Below are positions 49,494 through 61,251 of a stretch of 64,000 nucleotides of DNA, in pieces (position 1 is the first letter of the stretch; each line of letters begins with the position of its first letter). The notes below the pieces were generated by a model. It made no database searches, was not told the DNA's origin, and worked only from the letters and a program-made list of their open reading frames with translations. Location of the stretch: positions 62,001-126,000 of the forward strand of contig CM042023.1 in the NCBI GenBank assembly GCA_023525975.1, in the 5' to 3' direction. Both the position numbers and the translations under genes were made by a program. The DNA comes from Smallanthus sonchifolius. Its lineage: Eukaryota; Streptophyta; Magnoliopsida; Asterales; Asteraceae.

Positions 49494-49601
49494 ATGGTGA
49501 AAATGAGCTTTAAATTTTCCGCTCCCCAACCGGCTTCAAAGTTGATACTCGGATTGATTGGTCAACTCCTCCTCCTCCTCCCGATTTGCGACTGTTGTTG
49601 A
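49494..49601 (+). promoter_or_regulatory. upstream open reading frame of ACS (35 codons)
   Basis: ATG at 49494, with a second in-frame ATG at 49503, opens a short frame with a Leu-rich end (GQLLLLLPICDCC). It stops at TGA 49599-49601, two bases before the ACS ATG. Such a frame could lower initiation at the main ATG. The alternative is that the true leader is spliced or starts downstream of it. Confidence 0.5.
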
Positions 49602-49603
49602 TC

Positions 49604-52600
49604 ATGGCAAGTAGCAAAAATCTAGCGACAAACAATCACCTCCGTCATGTGGAGTCAATGGCGAGGCTGCCGTCGGGTGCTGGCAGGATACCAGAGTTGA
49701 ACGCTGTTATACTCGGCGAGTCTCTTGCATCCGAGGAGAACGATCTCGTTTTTCCCAGTGACCATTTCTCCAAACAGGCACTCATCTCCTCTCCTCAAAA
49801 GGTATCTTCCAATTCAATTTTAACCTAGATTTCAATTTCAACACCTCTACTTTGAAGATCTGTCAATGCCATTGCAATCTTTTTATGATCTGTGCTAGTA
49901 TTTAGAGATGTACAAGAGGTCAATTCAAGATCCTGCTGCCTTTTGGTCTGATATTGCATCCAACTTCTATTGGAAAAAGAAATGGGATCAACAACAGGTT
50001 TACTCACAGAATCTTGATGTCACAAAAGGGGATATCAGCATTCAGGTAGCTTCTTTTATTATAATAATATATCATACACCCATTCACCCTTCTTTCTCAG
50101 TGGTTCAAGGGTGGTATCACCAACATCTGCTATAACTGTTTGGATGCCAATATACAATCTGGGAATGGAGACAAAATTGCACTTTATTGGGAAGGAAACG
50201 AGCCCGGCGTCGATGGCTCCTTGACTTACACACAACTTCTCCACAGAGTTTGCCAGGTTTTATCTTCTTTTACATATGTCCTCCTATTTCATTTCAAATG
50301 TTGTTTGCGATTTCATTCATCCATCCTTCTCACAGCTTGCAAATTTCCTGAAAGACCATGGTATTCAAAAGGGTGATACCGCAATTATTTACTTACCCAT
50401 GATCATGGAACTGCCAATCACAATGCTGGCATGTGCTCGCATTGGTGCTCTTCACTCGGTACTGCTCACCAATACCTATTATTGTCACAATTCATGAAAA
50501 ACTAGCACTGAATTGTGTTTGATTTTCAGGTTGTTTTTGCTGGATACTCTGCCGAATCGCTTCACCAAAGAGTTATGGACTGCAGGCCAAAGATTGTGAT
50601 AACTTGTAATGCAGTTATGAGAGGGAAAAAAATAATAGACCTCAAAAACATTGTTGATGCTGCACTTTCAGAATCATCTCAAAATGGAATATCTGTAGGT
50701 GGGAACTTTTTTTAATTTAATTCACATGCATGGCCTATGAAAATCTTTTTTTGTACTTGATGTTTCAGCATACATATATTTTACCACTGCATCACCTTAT
50801 TTTCTCTTATGTGACAAACAGATTTGTGCTTGACTTTTGAAAACGAATCAGCTATGAATAAGGAAGCTACTAAATGGCAAAAGGGAAGAGATATTTGGTG
50901 GCAGGTATTAATACTGTGGTTTATTTTCTAGTGCTGCACGTATATAATTTCTATGATCATGTGCATTACAGTTTTAAGCTTTTTAGTGAATGTCTTAAGG
51001 GCTAAAAATTTTCAGGATGTTGTTCCTAAATACTCTACTACATGTGATGTGGAGTGGGTTGATGCAGAGGATCCACTTTTTCTACTTTATACCAGTGGAA
51101 GCACTGGAAAGCCTAAGGTATTCAAGTCGCATAAAATCTTGAAATACTTTTTTTATTTGTGTCTTAAGTTTTATAACAAGCAATGCTGGTGCATTTGATA
51201 GGGTGTTCTGCATACTACAGGAGGATACATGATATTTACTGCAACAACATTCAAATATGCATTCGACTACAAAGATTCTGATATATACTGGTAGAAATCT
51301 TCATTTCTGAAAATTTAGTTTATTCTAATTTTTGGAAATATATGTCAGATAGACATGTCATGATATTTTCACACTTTTTCCAGTTACATACTCAAAAAAA
51401 AAAAAAAAAAAAAAAGAACAAAATATTTTCACAGTTATGCACATATCTTCTACTAATCATATCAGATAATAGCTTTTATTTTTAATCAAATTACTTAACA
51501 TAAATCATTAGTTGTCTTTCCTTTCGTTCTCTTGTCCCAGGGTTGACCATTTATGTTAGTAAGTTAATCAAAATTCGAAGAGAAGGTTGTAGCAAGTTAT
51601 ATTTTTTTACTGAAAACATTTAACTGAAATATTTTTGTTTCAGCATATTTATAAATTATGTTTCGTCTGAAATTATAGGTGTACAGCTGACTGTGGCTGG
51701 ATTACTGGACACAGTTATGTTACTTATGGACCTCTATTTAATGGAGCAACAGTTGTACTTTATGAAGGGGTAAAACAATTCATATTTTGTGTATTTTTCT
51801 TATAATCAAAGGTTATGCGTTCAAGGTTACATGTAATCTAATATAATAATTTCTGTCGTCTTATGATCCCTTACATTAAGGACATTTCATTTTTCTGCCA
51901 CTATAATTTAGCTATGAAGGTTAAAAACTTAATTGATACATATCAGAGTTCAAAACTTGAGATCTTTAAGTTAACTTTGGTAAATGTAAAATTGGTCGCA
52001 ATGGGAGCAGCCTCTCTGTCTCTCGAGATAGAGGAAAGGCTTGCCCCCATCCTACCCTCAGCCTACTGGGTTCGTTTGTTTGTTTGGTAAATGTACAATT
52101 TGATGTGATAGAATATCTTTTAAAACTTTAGATAAATGGTACCTGCAGGTTCCTAATTATCCAGATGCTGGACGCTGCTGGGAAATTGTTGATAAGTACA
52201 AGGTTACAATATTCTACACTGCTCCTACACTGGTGCGGTCTCTTATGCGTGATGGAAATGAGGCAAGCAGTCGTTTCAACTGTCCATTTTCTTCTATATT
52301 ATACTTTTTTTTTATTTTCTTTGAAATCTCTTTTTAATCATATAATTTTTACTCCATGCAGTATGTTACTCGCTATTCTCGTAAATCTTTACGGGTCCTT
52401 GGTAGTGTAGGCGAGCCAATCAACCCAAGTGCATGGAGGTTCTTCATTTTAAGTCGACTTTTATTTATTTTATTTTATTTTTTAAGAGGACGATATTTAA
52501 TTATTTATTGTATGTATCTCATGAAAATTCGTTTATTGACTTTTCAGGTGGTTTTTTAATGTAGTTGGAGATTCAAGGTGTCCCATATCAGATACCTGGT

Positions 52601-54451
52601 GGCAAACAGAGACTGGGGGTTTCATGGTACAGACTTGTTTATTATTTAATTTTAATTTATCATATGATCTAATGCCACCTGTCGCCGTTATTGCCTCCAG
52701 ATTACTCCCTTACCTGGCGCGTGGCCACAAAAACCTGGTTCTGCCACTTTCCCATTTTTTGGGGTTCAGGTAATTTACAGAAAATATGAAAATTGCATCT
52801 GTTCTGCTGATCGTTATTGACTTCATTTAAAAAAAATATAAATGCAGCCTGTGATAGTGGATGAAAAGGGAAATGAAATTGATGGGGAGTGCAGCGGCTA
52901 TTTATGTGTTAAAAGCTCATGGCCCGGGGCATTTAGGACTCTTTATGGTGATCATGAGAGATATGAAACAACTTATTTCAAGGCCTTCCCAGGCTATTAT
53001 TTTAGTGGTGATGGCTGCAGTAGGTAAAAGTTACATATTGGCTAAATGAAAAATTAATTTATGTTGAATTTCATAGATTTGTTAGTTTTCATATGCTAAA
53101 TGAAAAATTAATTTATGTTGAATGTGAATTGTTTCAGGGACAAGGATGGATATCATTGGCTCACAGGGAGAGTTGATGATGTGATCAATGTCAGGTACTT
53201 CATTAAGCTTACTTGGACGAGTGTTAGCAGTATAGCACCTAACACAATGAATTTAGACTGAAGAAGGTAAATTAAAAAGAATAAGATAACATGCCTAAGA
53301 CTAGTCAAATTGCCAACCCAGGCATGTCTAATTTGGCAATTGAATTAAAATGAGTCTTTTATCATGTTTGCATTCAAGTGTATACGAAGAGGGAAATCGT
53401 TTCGATTCAAGTTTGAATTAAAAGATAAGTTTGGAAGCATTTGCTGAAGGACACTTGTCATTGTAGGACAATTCTGACGTCCCAAGCTCTTAGGTTTTAT
53501 CTTTTATTTCCCATTGCCAATTTATTTTGGTACTGCTGAAATTCGTTAGTTTACACAATTTGTAATATGTGAACAGTGGACACCGTATTGGTACTGCAGA
53601 AGTTGAATCGGCACTAGTTTCACATCCCCACTGCGCCGAAGCAGCTGTTGTTGGTGTTGAGCATGAGGTAGTGTTTTATCTACAATAGAGGTGGCAATTT
53701 TGACCAAACGGGTTATATTTTATCCCAAACAGGTTAATTAGGGTTTTTATCTCAAACGGATCAAAGTAATGTACAAAAACGGCCAATGGGGTTTAGGGCC
53801 GGATATGGCCCATTTAAAAAAAAAGGTTAAAAAAAGTGGCTGCAGGAAACCCATCCCTTTACGACCTGTAATAAAAAAAAAAGTAGTTGCTTCTCTTGCA
53901 CATGCTGGAAATTGCTACAGAAATTCATCTTCTGTTTTGTCTTATTAGGTTAAAGGGCAGGGAATATATGCATTTGTTACTCTGGTGGATGGTGTTCCAT
54001 ACAGTGAAGATCTTCGCAAAAACCTTGTGCTTGTGGTTCGAAACCAAGTGAGTTTTTGTTCATTTTGCCTTCTGAAAAATCAATTTTTTTATATTCTACT
54101 GTGAATGCTACCGTGGTCTTATTTTAGTTTTCGAGTATCTTAAAAAGAAGTGCAGTTATCAATTTATCATTATGTTTGCTTATTGTTCAAATAAGATTAT
54201 TTATGAGTTGCTATATTTGAATCTACAACAATATTGTGAGGCTGCGCTATCTAATTGCATATCAGATTGGAGCATTTGCAGCACCTGACAGAATTCATTG
54301 GGCACCCAGTCTTCCAAAGACAAGAAGTGGAAAGATAATGAGGAGAATTCTGAGGAAAATAGCCTCTAGACAGCTAGATGAGCTTGGGGATATAAGCACA
54401 CTAGCAGATCCAAGTGTTGTTGATCAGCTTATCGTTCTTACTGATTCCTAA
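49604..54451 (+). CDS. ACS: acetyl-CoA synthetase (AMP-forming)
   Basis: 18 exons encode 701 residues: 49604-49801, 49899-50045, 50101-50256, 50336-50458, 50530-50698, 50822-50904, 51016-51117, 51202-51290, 51679-51769, 52149-52262, 52362-52438, 52548-52626, 52701-52769, 52848-53023, 53138-53194, 53577-53667, 53949-54047, 54266-54451 (2106 bp). It makes acetyl-CoA from acetate, ATP and CoA through acetyl-AMP. Motifs: YTSGSTGKPKG (AMP-binding loop), TWWQTETGG, SGDGCSRDKDGYHWLTGR, and the C-terminal lysine in TRSGKIMRR. The start matches the internal MASS..LRHVESM of the plastid enzyme in Arabidopsis. No transit peptide is encoded in frame upstream (TAA at 49511). Intron 10 uses GC-AG. Confidence 0.95.
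51863..52084 (+). other. possible adenylate-forming-enzyme fragment inside ACS intron 9
   Basis: An open stretch in the intron reads LVAMGAASLSLEIEERLAPI. It resembles the SGAAPL-K-LE-RL region of 4-coumarate-CoA-ligase-like enzymes, not the ACS sequence that belongs here. Coding continuity with neighbouring exons is absent. It may be a captured exon piece or a chance match. Confidence 0.3.
53686..53830 (+). mobile_element. partial MITE with AGAGGTGGCAA end, in ACS intron 16
   Basis: Starts TAGAGGTGGCAATTTTGACC and has AACGGGTTA, AACAGGTTAATTAGGG and GGCCCATTTA blocks, like the element at 62697-62957. No right terminal repeat is visible, so it is truncated. Confidence 0.5.
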
Positions 54452-54871
54452 ATGATTTAATGTGTGTTATAAGTTTCTCAAGAAATGTGTGGAGAGTTTT
54501 CCCATAAACTATTTGTTCGATTAATGGTTTCTATTAACATGGAGAGGTTTTCTTTAGTAATTGGATTCATTGTAAAATTTATGGTGCAAAAAAAAGTCAA
54601 CATAACTCTTTGAATATTTGCAATGGTGATGCTGGGGAGTTAATTTTGTGTGCCAAAGGAAAGGAAAGCTTCATTTCAAGGTTTTTTATTTTTATTTTTT
54701 ATGCAGCATTATCATTTTCTGTAAAGATTAAAGGACTGTTATAAATATGATTCACATGATACATTAGTATAACTGTATAAGCAGTTAGTTATAAATCCCA
54801 AAGTCTAATTTTGACTGACTGAAATTTTAGAACAGAAAACTGTGACGTGGCTGCCAGGTGGATGGACGCCT

Positions 54872-55160
54872 TTAAGCACTGCCCTCCTCCTGTCTTGCCT
54901 TAAGTACCAGCTCTTCTGTGGTGGTGCCAATGATCTCATTTGCACGTTTAAGACCAGTACAGTAATACCTTCCTATTTGATCCTAAATTAAGAGATAACC
55001 ACCATTATCATCACCTGCTATTTTTGTTTCCATAACTATAGTGTTTATTAAATAAACCCCAATCTTATATTCAATCGATACACACATACATACATATATG
55101 TATATATATACATATATATATGTGTGTGTGTGTGTGTGTATGTGTTGACTGAATATAAGA

Positions 55161-55192
<32 letters not shown>

Positions 55193-57870
55193 TACGTTCT
55201 TTTAAGAAGAACCAATATTATGTTGAGAATGCAAGAACCATTTACAACCATGGATTTGCATGATCAATGGTCTAAACTCATAATGGCGATGAAATTTTGG
55301 GATAATTTTAAAGTAGAACATTTCAGGTCATTCAGCTGCATATGTGCATTATTGCATATTTACATTGGTGCATATGTATATTACTGCATTGATCAATGCA
55401 TATGAGGGTTAGGATGATGAAAATAGGGTCAATACAACACAATTTCTAAATGGATGTTTGGGTTAATGCATGTGGATATTATTAATTGTCCCAATCACCG
55501 GACCCACTACCATGAGAATTAATAAAAGTTGCAGATGGTTCTTCACATAATATAATATTAGCTCTGAGATGAAGGATATCATAAATCCAAATAAGTGAAA
55601 TTAGGTTTGTTTTGTGGTCTCACCTTAGAAATAATGCCCAGTTTTTCTAACTTATTGACGGCATCATCCACGTCAAAGTTGCATCTCTCACCAAACTCTT
55701 CCTTTAGTAGTTCCTCACATTTTTGGTCCAGTTCCTATAATGCATAATTACAATAAAGCTTATTTATAAACTTATGAAATGATGTACATGGATGGACTGG
55801 TACCTTCAGAGTTGCTTTCCCCTGTTCCATTAATATAAAGAAAGAAATGATAACCTCTTTTACCTGAATAATATTATATGTTAGCCTAATTAATAATTGA
55901 AAATTTAAAGCATATACACACACTTACTTCTTGTTGAATGACATCATCACACAAATGAAGAAGAGTGCCTTTTCCACTATCCAGTTGTTTGTCATACATG
56001 AACTGGGTGATTAAGTTCTGATATGTTTCCATGTTTGCCTGAAACCTACGTTCCCAGATTGTCGGTCACCAAGTAATATCTCATTAATAGTTTGCTATCA
56101 AACGTACTCACGTAAAGTATACTTTGGCACAGTAACCAACTACTGTAGAGACAACTGCAATAATGACCCAGAAGTCAGCTTGAGGCGTCTCAATTGAACC
56201 AGTAGCAGCTGCCTGAAAAAAGAAACTAAACAAACAAAAAAGAAAAATGCATGGACTAGACAATCAATGAAGGACTAACCAGGCCGAATACAGCAGTTGT
56301 AAGAAATTTCACCCAATCCATAGGGGTTAAACTTGGGTTTTTCTTCTCGGGCTGTAGTATACATTGACAGAATCTCAATGGTCAAACTAAAATCGCAAGA
56401 ACAGGTCAAATAAAAACTCACCAAAACTATTTCCATATCTGCCATTGGGATTTGTTTTAAATGCTTCACATAGATTCCTCTCTCCTTTTTTGTCTTGGTT
56501 CCTGCTAGCCTGCATATGATTATGAACGAATCATCTTAAAATACCATATTTATTATTATTATTATTATTATCAATTAAATATGAATCATACCTGTAAACA
56601 ACAATTATCCTGTCAAATGTAGGTTCTTGGATTGTAATCTTACTCGCCAAATTCTGTAAACTGGTAGAATGAGTGTCAGTTATGAGCTGGCAATTACTAA
56701 AAGTCAGCAGAAAGACTTCAATTTACAACCTCAACTCCATTTTTTCAATTCGGATTCGCTCAACATACAAGTCATCCTGAAATTCTTCATCTGTGATTTC
56801 ATCATCTTTCTTATGTAGTGCACTAGTTTTCTTGGGAAAAAACTTTTCTAGCCTGCAAGCAATATATAACAAGTTTTATAATAATTAATTAATTTTCTAC
56901 TTGGAGGTTAAGAAAACTTACTTGGTTACTCTCATGATCCATGCCCATATGCGTGCAATCATCATGTCAACCTTCTCCATGATAAAGTAATCGGTTGTAC
57001 GATCAATTCCGATGCCACGTCTAAAGATTATATACTGCATTTGGAATATTTATATCAGCATTATTGACCAATAAAAGGAAGTCAAAGGTAGAATACCTTA
57101 TCTGCAAAGTCGGGAAGGTTTTCTTGTGGATGCTCCTTAAAGTAGCTCTTTAGTAAGCTCTTATCAAGCTACAGCAAGAAAAGGTTAAATATCAATAAAA
57201 TAAACAATGAGATTGAAGGAAGGCACCTTTGATTCATCGACAGAGATAGGAAGATTGAGAAGATATTGGCCTGATTGTGCAACTGCAATCTCCTCATTAG
57301 TGGCAATCTTAAAATTGCTCTTTTCGAGTACCTGCAATGGTAGGTATGTATGAAACATATGACATGATGATAGCAGATAGATAAGAATGACCTTAAACAT
57401 ATAGTTGAGGAAGTTGTGTTCAAGATTATCAATCTCTTGTGAGGATAACTTCTGCTGCTCCAGTTTGTGAGCCCCATAGACTGGATCAAATAGTGCATAC
57501 AGTTGCTGCGGGTAAAGATGGAATAAATTACTGGGTTGGATAGGATAGGATAGGATAGGATAGGATAGGATAGAAGAAGATGTGTTACCATAAGATCTTC
57601 AAACTGAAGAAAATACCATGCTCGAATCATGTACTCAACTCTCTTGCAGAGCTTCAAGAACTCTGCGCGGTCACAACTCTGTTCTGCAAGGGACCTTTTA
57701 ATTTCAGCAGATCCGATCCTGAAAAGAATGCATTTGATTGTGTATAACATGCAATTACCAATGAGGTTGGCCAAAGCCATGATGAGCCTAGGCTTCAAAA
57801 CTGGAATGACCGCTTCACGTTCCAATCGGATGACTTCCCTGTTTTGTTTGTATTTGGTAAGAGTCGCCAT
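54872..57870 (-). CDS. DUF3754 family membrane protein
   Basis: 15 exons encode 487 residues (1464 bp): 57870-57759, 57683-57589, 57505-57392, 57331-57227, 57168-57097, 57034-56922, 56852-56730, 56660-56592, 56509-56422, 56351-56280, 56212-56112, 56045-55928, 55863-55804, 55734-55624, 54982-54872. Segments such as VIRLEREAVIPVLKPRLIM, CKRVEYMIRAWYFLQFEDLM, FRRGIGIDRTTDYFIMEKVD and NPSLTPMDWVKFLTTAVFGL match the plant DUF3754 proteins of the At3g19340 type. Two hydrophobic segments (about residues 295-345) suggest membrane anchoring. The biochemical function is unknown. ATG 57870 is chosen because MATLTKYKQNREVIRLE continues into the conserved start. It is transcribed divergently from CCB1. 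Confidence 0.92.
55080..55193. repeat. (TA/TG)n and (GA)n microsatellites in the last intron of the DUF3754 gene
   Basis: 55080-55145 has ATATATACATATATATATG and GTGTGTGTGTGTGTGTG runs; 55165-55192 is (GA)14. Both lie in the 641-bp intron before the final exon. Confidence 0.9.
57541..57573. repeat. (TAGGA)n pentanucleotide microsatellite
   Basis: Six perfect TAGGA units plus a partial one, in intron 2 of the DUF3754 gene. Confidence 0.95.
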
Positions 57871-58784
57871 AATCAATTCAATTCAATCGATCTGACTCAA
57901 TGAATCAAATAAACATGAAACGCAAAGGAAGAGTTCAAACGAAACTCTCATCCTTCAATTAATGCCGAAATTCAATGCAACATATTAGTTTTCAACCTTT
58001 ATTCATACATTCTTTTTAAGGTAACACAAAATCTGAATATGTTTAATTTTCTTTTCCTTCATTTATAAGACATACATTACACATCTTCGTTTTTGACGAC
58101 TTCATTCGTCATATAATTAATAATAAGAATAAATCCTATTACCGAACCATTATGGTAGGTGACACATGTGAATTTGATATGTTCTAACGAATCATTGACT
58201 TGGCATAAAATGGGACTATTTCTTAGCGAGATATTGTTCTCCAGGCGATGCCCTTACAAATGGCCTCTATTTATACACGCGGCACACAGACCAAGTTAAG
58301 TTGTATGGCTATACATGGTTGGTTGGGTGTACGCTATAATGATTTTCTTATGTTTTTGCTCCAATTTTCTTTGTTTATCATTGACCATCATTTCCAATGA
58401 ATTCGCTTGAATGATTTTTATTTGAAGTAAATCCTAATAATACCAGGTAAATAATCTACACTCTTTAATAAATATTTCATGTTTTTTTATTTTAAAAAAA
58501 TAGGTTTGTTTATAAAATATTTTTAATTTCTTTTATTCTTTTTATAAAACATTTTTAAAAAATAACTATATAACGTTTATAGAATTTGTATTAAAAACTA
58601 TATAATATGTCATAAATATGTAATATATAAATCTTTATTACTAAGTATATAATATTATATTTATTAAACTCGTTTAACAGAGCCGCGTTATAAAATCACA
58701 TCTAGTCTGAAGAAAAAGACATGAATATAAAAAATAAATAAAAGGATAAATGGGTAGCGGAGGTCCAACCAATCAAAAAAAGCG
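57871..58784. other. divergent intergenic region between DUF3754 and CCB1 genes
   Basis: 914 bases hold both promoters. It is AT-rich, especially 58460-58680. No repeat with terminal inverted repeats and no RNA gene is visible. Confidence 0.5.
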
Positions 58785-59739
58785 ATGGCGGTAGCGAAGC
58801 TGCTTCTCCCATCCCTCACTCCCCTATCCAAATTGGAAATCACCAGATCTCCCTCTGTACATCGTCAACAACCATGGGGATCCAAGAAGAAGAAGAAGAA
58901 GGCAATCTCCGCATCGCTGCTTCACGAGACGAGCCCTCTGTTTGTAGTTGCAGATGCCGCCGTTGGCTATTCCAGTGCCAGTTACTACACCTCTCTCGGT
59001 TTGTTTGTCATCTCCGTGCCGGGACTTTGGTCCCTCATCAAGCGCTCCGTCAAATCAAAGGTTCTTTTCTCCCAATTGCCGAATAAACGAATGGAGCGAT
59101 TTGCTTAAATAATTGTAATTCATTCATTCAGGTTGTGAAGAAGACATTTGTAGAAGACGAAGAAACTGAAGGAAAGAAGAAGACGCCTAACCAGGTGGCC
59201 GGAGAAATTCTGTCGTTCTTCACTCGTAACAACTTCTCGGTAGTGGATAGAGGGGATACCATCACGTAAGTCCATCAACATATGTAGTCAGTCAGTCAGT
59301 ATGTTTATGTTTGATTGATTGCAATTGGCAACAGATTCGAAGGCGTGATGGTTCCGAGCAGAGGGCAAGCGGCACTCCTCACCTTCTGCACGTGTATCAG
59401 CCTGGCTAGTGTAGCCCTGGTGCTTACCATCACGGTTCCAGACGTGGGGAACAATTGGTTTGGCCTCACCATCTTCAGCCCCTTGGCGTAAGTCTTAATT
59501 AATTAATATGTATGCTATGTGTGTAAACTAACTAAAAAGAGGTGAAACACAGAGGCGCGTATTACTGGAAGCGAGCATCAAGAAAAGAGCAGATCAAGGT
59601 GAAAATGATGGTGGGGGAAGAAGGTACACTGTCGGAGATCATTGTTCAAGGGGACGACCAACAGGTTGACCAGATGAGAAAGGATTTGAAGCTGAGTGAG
59701 AAAGGCATGGTTTACGTTAAAGGCATCTTTGAGAGATAG
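58785..59739 (+). CDS. CCB1: cofactor assembly of complex C subunit B-type protein CCB1
   Basis: Four exons encode 249 residues: 58785-59060, 59132-59265, 59335-59487, 59553-59739. In plants and algae CCB1 is a thylakoid membrane protein of the CCB pathway that attaches the extra c-type heme to cytochrome b6 on its stromal side. The first 45 or so residues are Ser/Lys-rich with few acids, as in a plastid transit peptide (WGSKKKKKKAISASLL). The core matches the family: ASYYTSLGLFVISVPGLWSL (membrane segment), APNQVAGEILSFFTR-like, FEGVMVPSRGQAALLTFCTC, then a second hydrophobic segment and AGAYYWKRASRKEQIKVKMM. The length agrees with the family. Confidence 0.93.
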
Positions 59740-59962
59740 AGATCCATCTCTTTTTGTATCAATATCTTTACTCTTCAAAGTGTTATATGTAACAAGTAAA
59801 ATGTGGATTTAGGTTCTCTGGATGGATATTGGAAATCAAAACATTCAATGACAAAATATTCAACAAAAGATTTCCAAACACTTCAGCATTTCAAATGAGT
59901 CTTATTCCCATGTTACATAAACTAAAACATATCGCCAACATCCTTCAGAAATTTATAAGCTC

Positions 59963-60553
59963 TTATCCAATCAGCAACTTGTTCTCATCCAAGAAACTGT
60001 GCCCTTTCGAATCCTGCCAGAAATGTCATAATGAGAACCATGACATGGGCAAAACCACCCGCCAAAATCACCAGCATTTGGTAATGGGATGCAACCCAGA
60101 TGGGTGCACACACCCACCACTATCAGCCATTCAGGGTTCTTCACTCGGGCAGCATCCTCTTGCGGGTCCCGAAGAGAACACTATTAGCTAGCTTCACATC
60201 ATCATCCGTTCGACGCCTGATAAACACCAGCTTGCCACGCCATTTAACCGTCACAGTGGTCCCAGGCTCGATGCTAGAAAGGTCAACCTCAAGAGAGGCA
60301 AGGGCAAGAACGTCTTTACTTGCAGACATGCTCAAAACAAATTTCAGGACCAGAAGCCTAATTAAAGAAGCGTACACAAACCTGCCACCTGTCAACACAA
60401 AATATGCAAATGCACGTTTGCTTGGGTCGCCAGGTGGATAACACTCGTGATTATGCTCATCGTATACTATCTTAGAAGTAGGGTTTGTAATGGCTGCTAC
60501 TGTTGGTGGAATTTTGTCCTCAAAATTTGGGGTTATTGAGTTTGAAGCAAATC
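59963..60553 (-). pseudogene. mitochondrial Rieske iron-sulfur protein (complex III) pseudogene
   Basis: The minus strand reads GFASNSITPNFEDKIPPTVA and then LTGGRFVYASLIRLLVLKFV, SLEVDLSSIEPGTTVTVKW and DDDVKLANSV. An apparent 10-base loss next to 60176 shifts the frame. The cluster-binding motifs CTHLGC and CPCHGS are still present in the shifted frame (about 60020-60130). A second loss of about 31 bases after IRKG removes the conserved loop before the C-terminal FLDENKLLIG. There is no targeting exon upstream in the window. Living copies carry electrons from ubiquinol to cytochrome c1. The deletion sizes are inferred from the conserved family sequence. Confidence 0.85.
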
Positions 60554-60872
60554 CTGCAATGATTCAATAAAAGAGTATGGTAACTAGAAAATTAAAAGTA
60601 AAGGGAATATCTTCGAGGTCTCTAAATGTTTTACTTCTACCTTTACGCATACAAAGCAACGACCGTATATGTGCTGAAGTGCTTGCATATAAAAGAAATA
60701 CGTTTTTTACTCAAAAATCACAAGCTGTTCCTCACACGGCATTAAAACTTTCCAGACAGCAATAAGAAGAACTTGATTCAACAAACTCAGATACAAATTT
60801 TATCAAAATATAGAGCTTATTTTACAATCATACACATTGAAACTTACTCCAGTTAAGTAGTATTGGTTTTAT

Positions 60873-61007
60873 CAAAGGGCTTGTAGCTCAATGGTATCAA
60901 GGTGTTGTGGAATTCCCTCCCAAGTGGTGAGGGTTCAAGTCCCGTTGTGGGCAAAATGGTGTAGTATAGGAGTATGCTAGTGGGTGTGTGAGTTTGTTGT
61001 TAAAAAA
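60873..61007 (+). mobile_element. tRNA-derived SINE
   Basis: 135 bp starting near GGGCTTGTAGCTC. It has a polymerase III A box (TAGCTCAATGG, 60884-60894) and B box (GGTTCAAGTCC, 60932-60942) and a run of A at the end. An 18-bp target duplication, AAGTAGTATTGGTTTTAT, flanks it at 60855-60872 and 61008-61025. The perfect duplication means a fairly recent insertion. Confidence 0.93.
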
Positions 61008-61030
61008 AAGTAGTATTGGTTTTATGCATA

Positions 61031-61251
61031 GTAGTCAAAGGCCCACAAGGCACTCGCCCATCGCAGCCATAACGCCTTGCGTCCATCAAGGCACACAGGC
61101 GCAGATTCCAGCCAAATTCTGCAAAAAACGCTCTAAAACATTCAAAAATATCATGGAACCTGCCTAAACTAGCCCTAAACCAGCCAAAGCATGTCTAAAA
61201 ATGGCATGTTTATGCTGTGTACCTTGTTTCGCTTTTTGAGCCTTTGACTAC
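61031..61251. mobile_element. MITE with GTAGTCAAAGGC terminal inverted repeats
   Basis: Perfect 12-bp inverted ends, GTAGTCAAAGGC and GCCTTTGACTAC, 221 bp apart, with GCGCC/AGGC-rich arms. It lies directly beside the SINE's right target duplication. No clear target duplication of its own was found. Confidence 0.65.

Noticed and set aside
57169..57876. 235-codon open frame on the minus strand
   Set aside because: It reads through two introns of the DUF3754 gene, shown by the splice sites and by non-conserved stretches between conserved ones.
60877..60950. tRNA gene
   Set aside because: A and B boxes are present but the acceptor stem does not pair cleanly, and an A tail with an 18-bp target duplication shows a SINE.
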